DNA of 36,656 bases from CAZRDB01 sp964598695 (GTDB lineage: Bacteria; Armatimonadota; Zipacnadia; UBA1398), in NCBI GenBank assembly GCA_964598695.1, contig CAZRDB010000025.1, positions 1-36,656 of the forward strand. Reading direction: 5' to 3'. The translations under genes and the position numbers were made by a program. Below, piece by piece: positions 22,449 to 31,580 of the stretch. Each line of letters starts with the position of its first letter. Position 1 is the stretch's first letter. The notes beneath the pieces are model-generated. The model had not been told where the DNA came from and did not search any database. It saw only the letters and a list, made by a program, of their open reading frames with translations.

Positions 22449-25210
22449 CCGTCCTCGGCTTGCTCGCCACGCGCTCCCTGGCCGAGACGGCGGAGCTGCC
22501 GGTCGTCGCCGACACGAACCTCAGCTCCTACCCCTCGGAGCAGGGGCTCAACTACGGCGGCTCGAGCCGACTGCGGGTCAAGGGCATTGAGATGTTCGCC
22601 CTCTTCCGCTGCGACCTCAGCGCGATCCGCGACTGGCGTGTGGCGTCGGCCGTCCTCCGCCTCCGGCCGGCCCGCGACGACCATAGGCTCCGCTGGCTCG
22701 GCCTCCATACCGTCGCGCAGGCGTGGGAGGAAGGGACCGGCGCGGGTGAGGGCACGCCCGACGGCGCCACCTTCCTGAGCCCTGCCGCCGACGGCCGCGC
22801 CTGGGGCGAGGGGCCCGACTTCCTCGCGGTGAGTTTCACGCATGGCGGCTCGCGCGTGAGCTACGCCGAGGTCCGGCGCTTGGCCGACGGCTGGCTGGAG
22901 GTCGACGTGCCCGCCTGGCTCGTCGACCAGATGCGCGCCGGCGCCTCCGACGGGTTCCTGCTGACCGACGAGAGCGGCCAGACACACGCGAACAATGACA
23001 TCTACAGCCGCGAGCAGGCCAACGCGCGGCCCGTGCTTCTCGTGACCGGCGAAGCCGCGCCCGTGGCGCCGCCGGAGCCAGTGCGGGAGTTGCGGCTCGT
23101 GCCTGCCCCCGGGCTGGCGACAGCCGCCACCGGCGGCGCTGCCGCCGAGTGGACAGCCGAGGCCGATGCCATCGCCTTTGACGTCTTCATTGATGGTGTC
23201 GCGCTGCCCCGCTGGCGCGCGCCGCGGCTCGTGGAGGGCCGGTGGAGGCTCGACCTGCCCGGCCTCCGCCCGGATGCGGCGGTGCAGGTCGAGGTCCGCG
23301 CCGTGAACGGAACCGGGCAGGCAAGCGAAGCGGCCCCGGCCCAGGGTCGTTCATCGGCCGCGCGGCCGCAGGCCGCCGCGCTCGCCCCCCGTCCCGGAGC
23401 GGCCGCCCCCGCACCCTCCGCCACTCCCGGGCTCGTCCTCGGGGTGTTCGACGAGCTGGCGAAGGTCCACCCGGTGACGGGTCGGGTGCTGGAGGACGAT
23501 CCCGCCGCGTACGACCGGCCGGGCACGCTCCTGCCGGCCGCGGCGGGGATCGGTCTCGAGGCCGGGCGCAACGAGTTCGTGGGCGCGATGCTCGCCGTCG
23601 GCATCGCGCGGGGCTCGGCCTCCGGCGTCCGCGTCGAGGCATCGGCCCTCACCGGGCCCGGGGGGGCGACGATCCCCGCGCCCGCGTTGTCCCGGATGTG
23701 GTACGTCCGTGACGGCGCGTGGATGGCGGAGGTCTGTCTGCCAGTCGGGGGGCCGTTCGCGATCCCGGACTCGGCCAACGGGATCGAGGGCCAGACCAAC
23801 CAGTCGATCCTCGTCGAGGTGTACGTTCCGCACGCGACGCCGCCCGGCGACTACGCGGGCGCTGTCTCGATCCGAACCGTCGAGGGCGACGAGGGCACGG
23901 TTCCGGTCCTTGTGCGCGTGGGCGAAGCGGAACTGCCGGACGCGATCGAGTTCGCGGTCGACCTGAACTCCTACGGCGACGTCGCGGGACAGTACGACCT
24001 TGATCCGGCGAGCGAGGGTTACCTCGCGATCGAGCGGGCCTACCACCGGCTCGCCCACGCGCACCGGGCGAACTGGGACCCGCTACCCTACTCGCAGTCC
24101 GGCAACATGACGCCCGGCACGGCGCCGCCGCTCTCGGGCGCGGGGGCCGAGCGCCGCGTGTCGGACTGGGCGGCCTGGGACCGCCGCTACGGGCCGCTGC
24201 TCGACGGCTCGGCGTTCGCCGACCAGCCCCGGGCGGGCGTGCCCATCCACGCGATGTACCTGCCCTTCCACGAGGCCTGGCCGTCGACCATGAACCACTA
24301 CCGCTACACGCCCTCGACGGCGGACTACCCCGCGTGCATCGTCGAGCACGCGATGCTCGCCCCACCGATCGAGGAGGCGTTCGACCCGGCGTTCGCCCTC
24401 GAGTTCCGCGCGGTCGCCCGGCAGTTCCGCGAGCACGTCGCGGAGCGCGGCTGGGGGACGACGTGGCTGCAGGTCTACCTCAACAACAAGTACTACTACA
24501 AGGACCCGGCGCAGGGGGGCCGCGGCGCCTCGTGGTGGCTGCTCGATGAGCCGCTCGCCCGCGACGACTGGCTCGCGCTCCGCTGGTTCCTCGACCTCGC
24601 CAAGGACGATGCCGGCGCGCTGCCCCCGCCGTTCGTCGCGCGCGGCGACATCAGCCGGCCCCAGTGGGAACCGGACTGGATGGACGGGACCTTCGGGCTC
24701 TACACCATCGGCGGCGAGATCTACCGGTACCCGCGGATCTGCCGCGACCTGGTCGAGCGCAACCGCGCCCGCGTCTGGACCTACGGTGCGTGCAACGAGG
24801 TCGCTCGTCCCGATGTGGAGACGGTGGTCTGGGCCTGGCAGGCGTTCCTCGCGGGGGCCGACGGGGTGGTGCCGTGGAACACGATCGCCGGCGACGGCAA
24901 CTACGAGCAGCCCGAGGCGACGGCCATCCTCTACCCCGGTCGCCGCTACGGCCTCGGCGAGCCCCTGCCGAGCCTGCGGCTGAAGGCGCTCCGCCGGGGC
25001 GCGCAGGATGCCGAGTACTTCCGGATGCTGTGCGAGCGCCGCGGCCTGTGGCGTGAGGAGCTGGCGCGGCTGCTGCACGGGGCGCTGCCGGGCACGGCGC
25101 TTCCGGAGAGCGCGAGTGCGGAGGATGTGCGTCCCCTGAGGCTCGGACGCCTCTCGCCCGCGGAGCTGGGGCGTGTGCGAGACCAGGTGCGGGCCTCGGT
25201 TGCGGAGTGA
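22424..25210 (+). CDS. Secreted DNRLRE-like plus DUF4091 protein (putative glycan-active)
   Basis: This 928-residue protein starts at an ATG inside the nfo 3' end. A signal peptide is cleaved near residue 20. Residues about 23-200 (PVVADTNLSSYPSEQGLNYGG, VKGIEMFALFRCDL, GWLEVDVPAWL) form a DNRLRE/CBM96-like carbohydrate-binding module. A fibronectin-III-like strand set follows (about 215-305), then an Ala/Pro linker. The large C-terminal part has an N-terminal beta-domain and a TIM-barrel-like region ending in DUF4091 (about 680-900) with GASWWLLDEPL, GVVPWNTIAGDG and RRGAQDAEYF. DUF4091 proteins are thought to be glycoside-hydrolase-related; WLLDEP may hold a catalytic acid. The activity is not assigned. 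Confidence 0.85.
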   Translation: MRRLSLVLTVLGLLATRSLAETAELPVVADTNLSSYPSEQGLNYGGSSRLRVKGIEMFALFRCDLSAIRDWRVASAVLRLRPARDDHRLRWLGLHTVAQAWEEGTGAGEGTPDGATFLSPAADGRAWGEGPDFLAVSFTHGGSRVSYAEVRRLADGWLEVDVPAWLVDQMRAGASDGFLLTDESGQTHANNDIYSREQANARPVLLVTGEAAPVAPPEPVRELRLVPAPGLATAATGGAAAEWTAEADAIAFDVFIDGVALPRWRAPRLVEGRWRLDLPGLRPDAAVQVEVRAVNGTGQASEAAPAQGRSSAARPQAAALAPRPGAAAPAPSATPGLVLGVFDELAKVHPVTGRVLEDDPAAYDRPGTLLPAAAGIGLEAGRNEFVGAMLAVGIARGSASGVRVEASALTGPGGATIPAPALSRMWYVRDGAWMAEVCLPVGGPFAIPDSANGIEGQTNQSILVEVYVPHATPPGDYAGAVSIRTVEGDEGTVPVLVRVGEAELPDAIEFAVDLNSYGDVAGQYDLDPASEGYLAIERAYHRLAHAHRANWDPLPYSQSGNMTPGTAPPLSGAGAERRVSDWAAWDRRYGPLLDGSAFADQPRAGVPIHAMYLPFHEAWPSTMNHYRYTPSTADYPACIVEHAMLAPPIEEAFDPAFALEFRAVARQFREHVAERGWGTTWLQVYLNNKYYYKDPAQGGRGASWWLLDEPLARDDWLALRWFLDLAKDDAGALPPPFVARGDISRPQWEPDWMDGTFGLYTIGGEIYRYPRICRDLVERNRARVWTYGACNEVARPDVETVVWAWQAFLAGADGVVPWNTIAGDGNYEQPEATAILYPGRRYGLGEPLPSLRLKALRRGAQDAEYFRMLCERRGLWREELARLLHGALPGTALPESASAEDVRPLRLGRLSPAELGRVRDQVRASVAE

Positions 25211-25213
25211 GGC

Positions 25214-26908
25214 CTACCGCGAGCCGCGCACCTCGGCCTTGAGGTACATCCGGTAGCCGCCCTCGCACGGAACCACATGGGGGTCGGTGACCTGCCAGCC
25301 CTCGGGCGCGCGGAGGAGCACGCCCGCCTGCTCGCGCCACAGCGCGCCGTCGGAGGAGACGAACCGCTTCACCGAGTTGCCGCCGCTCTGTGAGCCGAGC
25401 TGCTCGAACGCGAACAGGCTCCACTGGCCGGGCGCCAACTCGACCGGCCGTGTGGCGCCCCAGCCCAGGAACGGGAAGCTCCCCGACTGCTCGAAGGCGA
25501 GGCCGTCGCCGCTGGTGGCCTGGAGCGTGCGCTTGCCGCCGAACACGAGCATCCGGTAGGTCCGGCCGTCGAACCAGACGTCGGGATCGACGAGCTCGGG
25601 CTTGCGGAGGCACTCGCCCTCGTACTGGAACCGCACGCCGTCGGCACTGATCGCCGAGGCGATCACGTGGTCGCCCACCGCTCCCGGATCGCCGGCGCAG
25701 CCGTAGAAGTAGAGCCGGATCCGGCCATCGGGCAGCAGGAGCGGGGCGGGGTCCAACGCCTTGGCGAACGGGCTTCCGTCGATCGTCAGACCCAGGGCCT
25801 GGAACGAGAGCCCGTCCTCGCTCACGGCAACGTTGGCCGTCTCACCTCCCCCGTACCGGGCGTGCGCGGCATCGACGTAGTAGAGCAGAACGCGGCCGTC
25901 AGGCAGCGCGAGGGGAGCCTGTACCGAGGCCATCGGCAGGCGGACCCCCGGCTCGTACTCCCATGCGCGGAGGTCCGCGCTCCGCGCGCTGATGATCCGG
26001 TGAGCCGCGGGGCCCTGGAGGCCCGTGCTCCCCTGTGGCAGGGCGGGCATCTCCAGCCCGTAGCGGTAGTAGAGCCGCCAGCCGGCCGCCGTCCTCACCG
26101 GGCAGGGCGACCCCACGGCGGGGCTCGTGAGCGTGGCGGTGGACGACGCCGACCACGTACGGCCATCCCGAGAGCCGTATGTGCGGATCCCGCTGGCGCC
26201 GGCGAAGTACATCCGGTACTCCCCGGGCTCGTGCTCGACGGTCTGCGTGGTTCCGCCGTCGGCGGTGATCGGCAGTGCGCCGTCCCACTCGAACGTCACG
26301 CCATCGCGCGAGAGGGCCTGCCAGACGCGCGGGCCCTCGGAGAGATGCATCGCCCAGCTCGCATCGGGAAGCCGGTAGACGTCCGGAGCCGAGATCGCGG
26401 CCCCTTGGCAGCAGGGGGTAGGGTCGAGGGAGAACGCGATCCCGTCGGTCGAGCGCGCCAGGCGGATCCGGGTCGCCTCGCCACCCTCGACCGCGAACCG
26501 CTCGGTTGCATAGAGCCAGAGGCCCTCGGTCCCGCGGTCGACGAGGCAGCCGTCGGCGACCGCCCCCAGTTCGCCCGAGATCGAGACGGGCCGGTAGCGG
26601 AAGGTCGCGCCCTCGTCGCGCGACTCGGCGATCCACAGGGCCTCGTAGTAGGCGTTCTGGTAGACGATGAGGATGCGGCCGTCGGCTGTCCGGAGTCCGT
26701 GCGGCGCGGTCGCGTGGTCGCACAGGATCGAGGGGCCCTCGCGGAACCCGAGTCCCTCCTCGGCGGCGAGACGGATCTGGTGGCAGAGGGGATCGACGCG
26801 CGGCCTCACGCGAGGTCCCCGCTGGGCCTGCGCGACCTGTGCCAGCCCGAGGCAGGCGAGCAGGAGCAGGGAAGCGACGCCGACGCGCCGCAGCTGGTCG
26901 CGGGACAT
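25214..26908 (-). CDS. Secreted Asp-box beta-propeller protein (sialidase-like fold)
   Basis: This 564-residue protein starts at an ATG with GAGGGAGGG upstream and has a signal peptide ending near AQA at residue 28. Nine short repeats of the Asp-box type (S-x-D-G-x-x-F/W) occur at roughly 55-residue spacing, among them SRDEGATF, STDGIAF, SRDGVTF, SRDGRTW, SEDGLSF, SADGVRF and SSDGALW. Asp-boxes mark the blade turns of sialidases and related GH families. I do not see the sialidase Arg triad clearly, so glycan binding or another glycosidase activity is equally possible. It converges on the DUF4091 gene with 3 bases between the stops and diverges from the rhamnosidase gene. The 211-base divergent spacer shows no convincing promoter. 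Confidence 0.82.
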   Translation of the reverse strand: MSRDQLRRVGVASLLLLACLGLAQVAQAQRGPRVRPRVDPLCHQIRLAAEEGLGFREGPSILCDHATAPHGLRTADGRILIVYQNAYYEALWIAESRDEGATFRYRPVSISGELGAVADGCLVDRGTEGLWLYATERFAVEGGEATRIRLARSTDGIAFSLDPTPCCQGAAISAPDVYRLPDASWAMHLSEGPRVWQALSRDGVTFEWDGALPITADGGTTQTVEHEPGEYRMYFAGASGIRTYGSRDGRTWSASSTATLTSPAVGSPCPVRTAAGWRLYYRYGLEMPALPQGSTGLQGPAAHRIISARSADLRAWEYEPGVRLPMASVQAPLALPDGRVLLYYVDAAHARYGGGETANVAVSEDGLSFQALGLTIDGSPFAKALDPAPLLLPDGRIRLYFYGCAGDPGAVGDHVIASAISADGVRFQYEGECLRKPELVDPDVWFDGRTYRMLVFGGKRTLQATSGDGLAFEQSGSFPFLGWGATRPVELAPGQWSLFAFEQLGSQSGGNSVKRFVSSDGALWREQAGVLLRAPEGWQVTDPHVVPCEGGYRMYLKAEVRGSR

Positions 26909-27119
26909 CCGTAACCCTCCCTCTCGAGGCCGTGGCCCCCCTGTCGCGCCTCCCCCGGGGCCTTCCGTCGCCTGCGGTGCTACCCCTGCTGACGCCCCTT
27001 CCGAGTGGTTGTTCGACGCGAGCGCCGGCCGGGGCAGGAGTCCGCTCCGCCCCGTCCGAACCCCGCCCTTCGCCCGCGCGGCACGGGACGGCGCCGTGCG
27101 ACCGATTGGGAGGTTCGCG

Positions 27120-29843
27120 ATGAGGGCATGCACATGGGCACTGGTTTGGCTCGCCGGCGCGGGGACCGCGATGGCGGCCGGGTCGGGGTCGATCCGGCCC
27201 GACCGGCTCCGCTGCGAGTACCGCGTCGAGCCGCTGGGGGTGACGGCGGCCGCGCCTCGGCTGAGCTGGGTCTGCGAGGCCGTCGACCCCGCGGAGCGAG
27301 GACTGACCCAGACGGCGTACCAGGTGCTCGTCTCGTCCTCCGAGGCACGGCTCGCCGCGGGTGAGGCCGACCTATGGGACTCCGGCCGCGTTGCCTCCGG
27401 GGAGACCCTCGGCATCGCCTACGGCGGCCGGCCGCTCGCCGCGCGCCGCCAGGTCTGGTGGAAGGTCCGTGTGTGGGACCAGGAGGGCCTCGCCTCGGCC
27501 TGGAGCCCGTCCTCGAACTGGACGATGGCGATCCTGGAGCCCGCCGACTGGCAGGCCCGGTGGATCGCCGCGCCCGACGCCGCGACGATGCCGCTGTTCC
27601 GGCGCGACGTGCCGGTTCGGCCCGGCCTCCGACGGGCGGTTGTCCGGGTCTGCGGGCTGGGCCACTACGCGCTCTCGGTCAACGGCGCGGCCGTCCACGA
27701 GACCTTCCTCGACCCCGGGTGGACCAACTACCGGGCGACCTGCCCCTACGATAGCTACGACATCACCGGGATGCTCCGTACCGGCCCCAACGCGCTCGGG
27801 GCGATGCTCGGAAACGGCATGTACAACGTCGTCGGCGGCCGGTACGTGAAGTTCACCGGGAGCTTCGGGCCGCCGAAGCTGATCCTCGAGGTCACGCTCG
27901 AGTACGGCGACGGCCGGCGCGAGATCGTCGGCACCGATGGGGCCTGGAGCACCACCGACGGCCCGATCGTCTTCTCCTGCACCTACGGCGGCGAGGACTA
28001 CGACGCGCGGCGCGCGATCGAGGGCTGGGACCTGCCGGGTGGGGGAGACGCGCCCTGGCGCGCGGCGACGGTGGTGGAGGGCCCGGGCGGAGTGCTCCGG
28101 CCGCGCTGCGAGCCCCCGGTGGGTGTCCATGAGACGTTGGAGCCCGTCGCGGTCCGGCGCCTGCGCGAGGGTGTGTACGTGTACGACATGGGCCGGAACT
28201 GCTCGGCGGTCCCGCGCATCGCCGTCCGCGGGGAGGCCGGCCGCACGGTGCGGCTGGTCCCGGGCGAGTTGGTCAGCGAGGACGGGAGCGTCACCCAGGC
28301 CAGCTCGGGACAGCCGGTCTGGTTCGAGTACACCCTCGCCGGCCGCGCGGTCGAGCAGTGGAACCCGCGCTTCAGCTACTACGGCTACCGCTACCTCCAG
28401 GTCGAGGGCGCCGCTCCGGCGGAGGCGACCGACGCGCCGGCCGACCTGCCGCGGGTCGCGTCTCTCGAGAGCCTCTTCCTGTGCCTCGAGGCGCCCGAGG
28501 TCGGGCGGTTCGAGTGCTCGAGCCCCGAGATCGGCCGCATCCGCGATCTGATCCTGACGGCGATGCGCAGCAACCTCAAGAGCGTCCTGACCGACTGCCC
28601 CCACCGCGAGAAGCTCGGCTGGCTGGAGTGCTCGTACCTCCTGCAGGAAGCGCTCACGCCCAACTGGGACCTCGCGACCTACTACGAGAAGATCGCGCGC
28701 GACACCGTCGAAGCCCAGACGGCCGAGGGGCTCGTGCCGGACATCGCCCCGGAGTACGTGGTGTTCAGCGGGGGCTTCCGCGATTCGCCGGAGTGGGGGA
28801 GCGCCGCGGTGCTCGCGCCGTGGGGCGCGTACCTCCTTTACGGCGACGAGCGGATCCTCGCGGGCAGCTACGAGACGATGAAGCGCTACGTCGCGTACCT
28901 CGGGTCGAAGTCGTCTGGGCACATCGTGAACCACGGCCTCGGTGACTGGTACGATGTCGGGCCGGCCGGCAACGGCCCCTCGCAGCTCACCTCGATCGCC
29001 CTGACCGCGACCGCGCTGTACTACCAGGATATCGTGACCCTCGAGCGGGTCGCCCGCGTGCTCGGCAAGGCGGAGGACGTGGAGAGCTACCGGAGGCTGG
29101 CCGAGGAGGTCCGAGCGGCCTTCAACACCGCCTTCCTCCACGCCGACGAGGGCGCCTACGACCGCAACAGCCAGACGGCCAACTCGATGGCGCTCGTGTT
29201 GGGCCTCGCCCCGGAGGAGCGGCGCGAGGCGGTCCTCGAGAGTCTCGTCGCCGGGATCCGCGCGAACGGCAATCGCGTGACGGCGGGGGACATCGGCTTC
29301 GCCTACGTCGTTCGCGCGCTCACCGACGCGGGCCGAGGCGACGTGCTCTTCGACATGATCCTCCAGGACGAGGGCCCCGGCTATCTCCACCAGCTTCGGA
29401 TGGGCGCGACCTCGCTGATCGAGGCTTGGGACGCCAACCGCGGGGCCTCGCAGAACCACTGCATGCTCGGCCACGCCGAGGAGTGGTTCCACCGCGGCGC
29501 GGCGGGGATCCGCCTCGACGAGGAGGGCGGCGCCTTCCGGCGGTTCACCCTCCGGCCGCAGCCGGTGGCGGGGCTCACCTCAGCCCGCGAGCGGTACGAC
29601 TCCGTCCGCGGCACGATCGAGAGCGCCTGGCAGGTCGTGGAGGGCCGGTTCGCCTGGGAGATCTCCGTGCCCGCGAACACCGTGGCGACCGTCTGGGTAC
29701 CGGCCCCGGCACTGGGCGCCGTGTCGGAGGGGGGCCGCCCGGCCGTCTCCGCGCCCGGACTCACGTTCCTCCGCCAGGAAGCGGGCTGCGTCGTGTTCCA
29801 CGCCTCATCCGGCCGCTACCGGTTCGAGGTCGCGGGCCCCTGA
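27120..29843 (+). CDS. Secreted alpha-L-rhamnosidase, GH78
   Basis: This 907-residue protein has a signal peptide with cleavage near AMA at residue 19 and a GGGAGG ribosome site. An N-terminal beta-sandwich region begins with LRCEYRVEPLGV and PRLSW, usual in GH78. A rhamnose-binding-like domain (GHYALSVNGAAVHETFLDPGW) follows, then the (alpha/alpha)6 catalytic barrel. Within it, DCPHREKLGWLE lies at about residue 491, GLGDWYD at about 607 and the likely general-base Glu in SLIEAWD at about 765. The C-terminal beta-domain ends the chain. It removes terminal L-rhamnose from plant or microbial glycans outside the cytoplasm. No transporter or rhamnose catabolic gene is beside it. Confidence 0.93.
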   Translation: MRACTWALVWLAGAGTAMAAGSGSIRPDRLRCEYRVEPLGVTAAAPRLSWVCEAVDPAERGLTQTAYQVLVSSSEARLAAGEADLWDSGRVASGETLGIAYGGRPLAARRQVWWKVRVWDQEGLASAWSPSSNWTMAILEPADWQARWIAAPDAATMPLFRRDVPVRPGLRRAVVRVCGLGHYALSVNGAAVHETFLDPGWTNYRATCPYDSYDITGMLRTGPNALGAMLGNGMYNVVGGRYVKFTGSFGPPKLILEVTLEYGDGRREIVGTDGAWSTTDGPIVFSCTYGGEDYDARRAIEGWDLPGGGDAPWRAATVVEGPGGVLRPRCEPPVGVHETLEPVAVRRLREGVYVYDMGRNCSAVPRIAVRGEAGRTVRLVPGELVSEDGSVTQASSGQPVWFEYTLAGRAVEQWNPRFSYYGYRYLQVEGAAPAEATDAPADLPRVASLESLFLCLEAPEVGRFECSSPEIGRIRDLILTAMRSNLKSVLTDCPHREKLGWLECSYLLQEALTPNWDLATYYEKIARDTVEAQTAEGLVPDIAPEYVVFSGGFRDSPEWGSAAVLAPWGAYLLYGDERILAGSYETMKRYVAYLGSKSSGHIVNHGLGDWYDVGPAGNGPSQLTSIALTATALYYQDIVTLERVARVLGKAEDVESYRRLAEEVRAAFNTAFLHADEGAYDRNSQTANSMALVLGLAPEERREAVLESLVAGIRANGNRVTAGDIGFAYVVRALTDAGRGDVLFDMILQDEGPGYLHQLRMGATSLIEAWDANRGASQNHCMLGHAEEWFHRGAAGIRLDEEGGAFRRFTLRPQPVAGLTSARERYDSVRGTIESAWQVVEGRFAWEISVPANTVATVWVPAPALGAVSEGGRPAVSAPGLTFLRQEAGCVVFHASSGRYRFEVAGP

Positions 29844-29967
29844 GATGGCAGGTTCGATCGCGCCCCATGGAGGGTAGGCACTATCTGGGGCGAAAGAGGC
29901 GTACAGCGAGGCTACGGTGGCACGACTGGGACACGACGCTCTGCGCGCGCTCTTGGGAGGTGCCCGG

Positions 29968-31533
29968 ATGGCTCGGACCTGCACGGCGCTGCTCGTTTGC
30001 GTCGCGTTGGGGCTGCTCGCTGGTGGGTGCGGCGGAGACGGTGTCGACACGGAGCGTGACACGGTCCTCTACACCGACGGCGGGGTGGAGGTCGAGGGAG
30101 CGTCGGGCCTCCAGCGGGTGCAGATCCGGACGAACGATCTCAGCGGAGTGGCCTTCACGGGCTACTACGGCGCACAGATCACGCGGCTCAGCCAGATGGG
30201 GTACGAGCGGCTGGCGCTCTCCACGGTACGGGACGGCACGAGCTTCCAGGACATCTGCCTGCTCAACGAGGACGGTACGGGCTACACCCGGCTCACAACG
30301 TGGCCCTACGCGGAGGCGGACCCCGCCTACTCCCCGAGCGGCGCCAAGATCCTCTTCCACTGCAGTCCCGGGGGCAACACCGAGATCTACTGCATGGACG
30401 CCGACGGGAGCGACATCGTCCGCCTGACCAACATGCCGGGCCACGACGGACAGGCGACCTGGTCGCCGGACGGGACGAGGATCGCCTTCACCAGCCAGCG
30501 CTCGGGCGACCCCGACATCTGGGTGATGAACGCCGACGGGACCGGCGCCGCCAACATCACGAACGCACCGATGACGACCGAGTACGCCCCCAGTTGGTCG
30601 CCTGACGGCCGGCGGATCGCGTTCGCCACCACCATCGGGGGCAACATCGACATCTACGCCGTGAACGCGGACGGCAGCTACCCCGTCGCACTGACCGACG
30701 ACCCGGCCTCCGAGCAGGATCCCTGTTGGTCGCCCGATGGCGCGTTGATCGCGTTCACATCGGACCGAGTCGGTGGCGTCCACCATGTGTACGTGATGGA
30801 CGCGGACGGCTCCGACGAGATGGCCGTAACCGACGGCCTTGTCGCCGACGCCGGCCCGGTCTTCTCGCCCGATGGCACGCGGATCGCTTTCCAGCGCGGC
30901 TCCGATGTCTGCGTCGTGGACCCCGACACCACCGTGGTGCGCCGTGTGACGGAGGGCGCGGGCACGAACGGCTGTCCCTCGTGGTGCCCCACGATCGGCG
31001 CGATCCGCTCGCTGGTCGGTCCCGTCCACTCCGACGGCGGCCGCGAGCCCCCGTTCGGCGCCTCGCGCCCCCTGGCGATTCTGGGCGCGAACCCGCGGGG
31101 CCTGGTCGAGGCGGCCACCGTCGACGTGCTCGCGGCGCTGTGGTCGAGTGTCACCATGCAGGCGCTGGGGAATACGGGGCTCTCGCTGACCGGAGTGGTG
31201 ATTGAGGCGCCCCAGATCGACGCGGTCCGCGAGGACCGGGGCCGCGGCATCCTGCCCCGGGTCTGGAGCACGCCCAGCCCCACCGGGACGCGCTCGGCCG
31301 TGGTGCTCTTCTCGGCCCGCAACGGGCGGATCACCACGGTGCTGGCCTCCTCCACGGCAACGCTCGCGGCGGCCTCACGGACGGCGCGAGTGCAGGGCGA
31401 TGGAACGCTGGTGCTCGAGGGGTCGTTCTCGTCGGTCTGGGGAGAGGATCCCTCCCGCAACCTGGCGCCCGGAGGGGCCGCGCGGGTTGTGATCGACGCG
31501 GAGACCGGCGCTCCGCTCCAACTGCTGGAGTAG
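29968..31533 (+). CDS. TolB-like six-bladed beta-propeller lipoprotein, array copy 1
   Basis: This 521-residue protein starts at the ATG at 29968 with GGGAGG upstream, which puts the lipobox LAGGC at Cys21, as in all other copies. An N-terminal segment (about 30-75) with VEVEGASGLQ and FTGYYGAQIT follows. Six PD40/TolB-type blades (about 78-345) are next, each ending near YSPSG or WSPDG and carrying DIWVMNADG-like turns. The last 170 or so residues are a domain I do not recognise, with APQIDAVREDRGRG and RVWSTPSPTGTR. TolB-like propellers bind proteins or sugars; the partner is unknown. The 124-base gap after the rhamnosidase shows no strong promoter. It is the most diverged of the first three copies. 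Confidence 0.88.
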   Translation: MARTCTALLVCVALGLLAGGCGGDGVDTERDTVLYTDGGVEVEGASGLQRVQIRTNDLSGVAFTGYYGAQITRLSQMGYERLALSTVRDGTSFQDICLLNEDGTGYTRLTTWPYAEADPAYSPSGAKILFHCSPGGNTEIYCMDADGSDIVRLTNMPGHDGQATWSPDGTRIAFTSQRSGDPDIWVMNADGTGAANITNAPMTTEYAPSWSPDGRRIAFATTIGGNIDIYAVNADGSYPVALTDDPASEQDPCWSPDGALIAFTSDRVGGVHHVYVMDADGSDEMAVTDGLVADAGPVFSPDGTRIAFQRGSDVCVVDPDTTVVRRVTEGAGTNGCPSWCPTIGAIRSLVGPVHSDGGREPPFGASRPLAILGANPRGLVEAATVDVLAALWSSVTMQALGNTGLSLTGVVIEAPQIDAVREDRGRGILPRVWSTPSPTGTRSAVVLFSARNGRITTVLASSTATLAAASRTARVQGDGTLVLEGSFSSVWGEDPSRNLAPGGAARVVIDAETGAPLQLLE

Positions 31534-31580
31534 GGGCCTTCCGCGGCCGACGCCGCGGGGCCCGACGGAAGGTGGACGCG
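31534..31580 (+). promoter_or_regulatory. Array spacer 1-2 with alternative hairpins over the ribosome site
   Basis: Two exclusive folds are possible. In one, GGGCC-TT-CCGCGGC (31534-31547) pairs with GCCGCGG-GGCCC (31552-31563) around a CGAC loop. In the other, CCTTCCG (31537-31543) pairs with CGGAAGG (31566-31572), which is the ribosome site of copy 2. The first fold would free the ribosome site and the second would hide it. Confidence 0.45.

Noticed and set aside
25667..26914. A + strand frame of 415 codons opposite the Asp-box gene
   Set aside because: The - strand product has a signal peptide, nine repeats and a good ribosome site. The + frame is a shadow of low-complexity composition.
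27120..29843. A rhamnose utilisation operon around the GH78 gene
   Set aside because: No rhamnose isomerase, kinase, aldolase, transporter or regulator is adjacent. The neighbours are an Asp-box protein and the propeller array.
31572..31580. Earlier GTG starts for array copies 2 to 4 (31572, 33190, 34809)
   Set aside because: Each of these GTG codons lies within the GGAGGTGG ribosome site. The starts nine bases later keep a constant spacing and place the lipid Cys at residue 21 in every copy.
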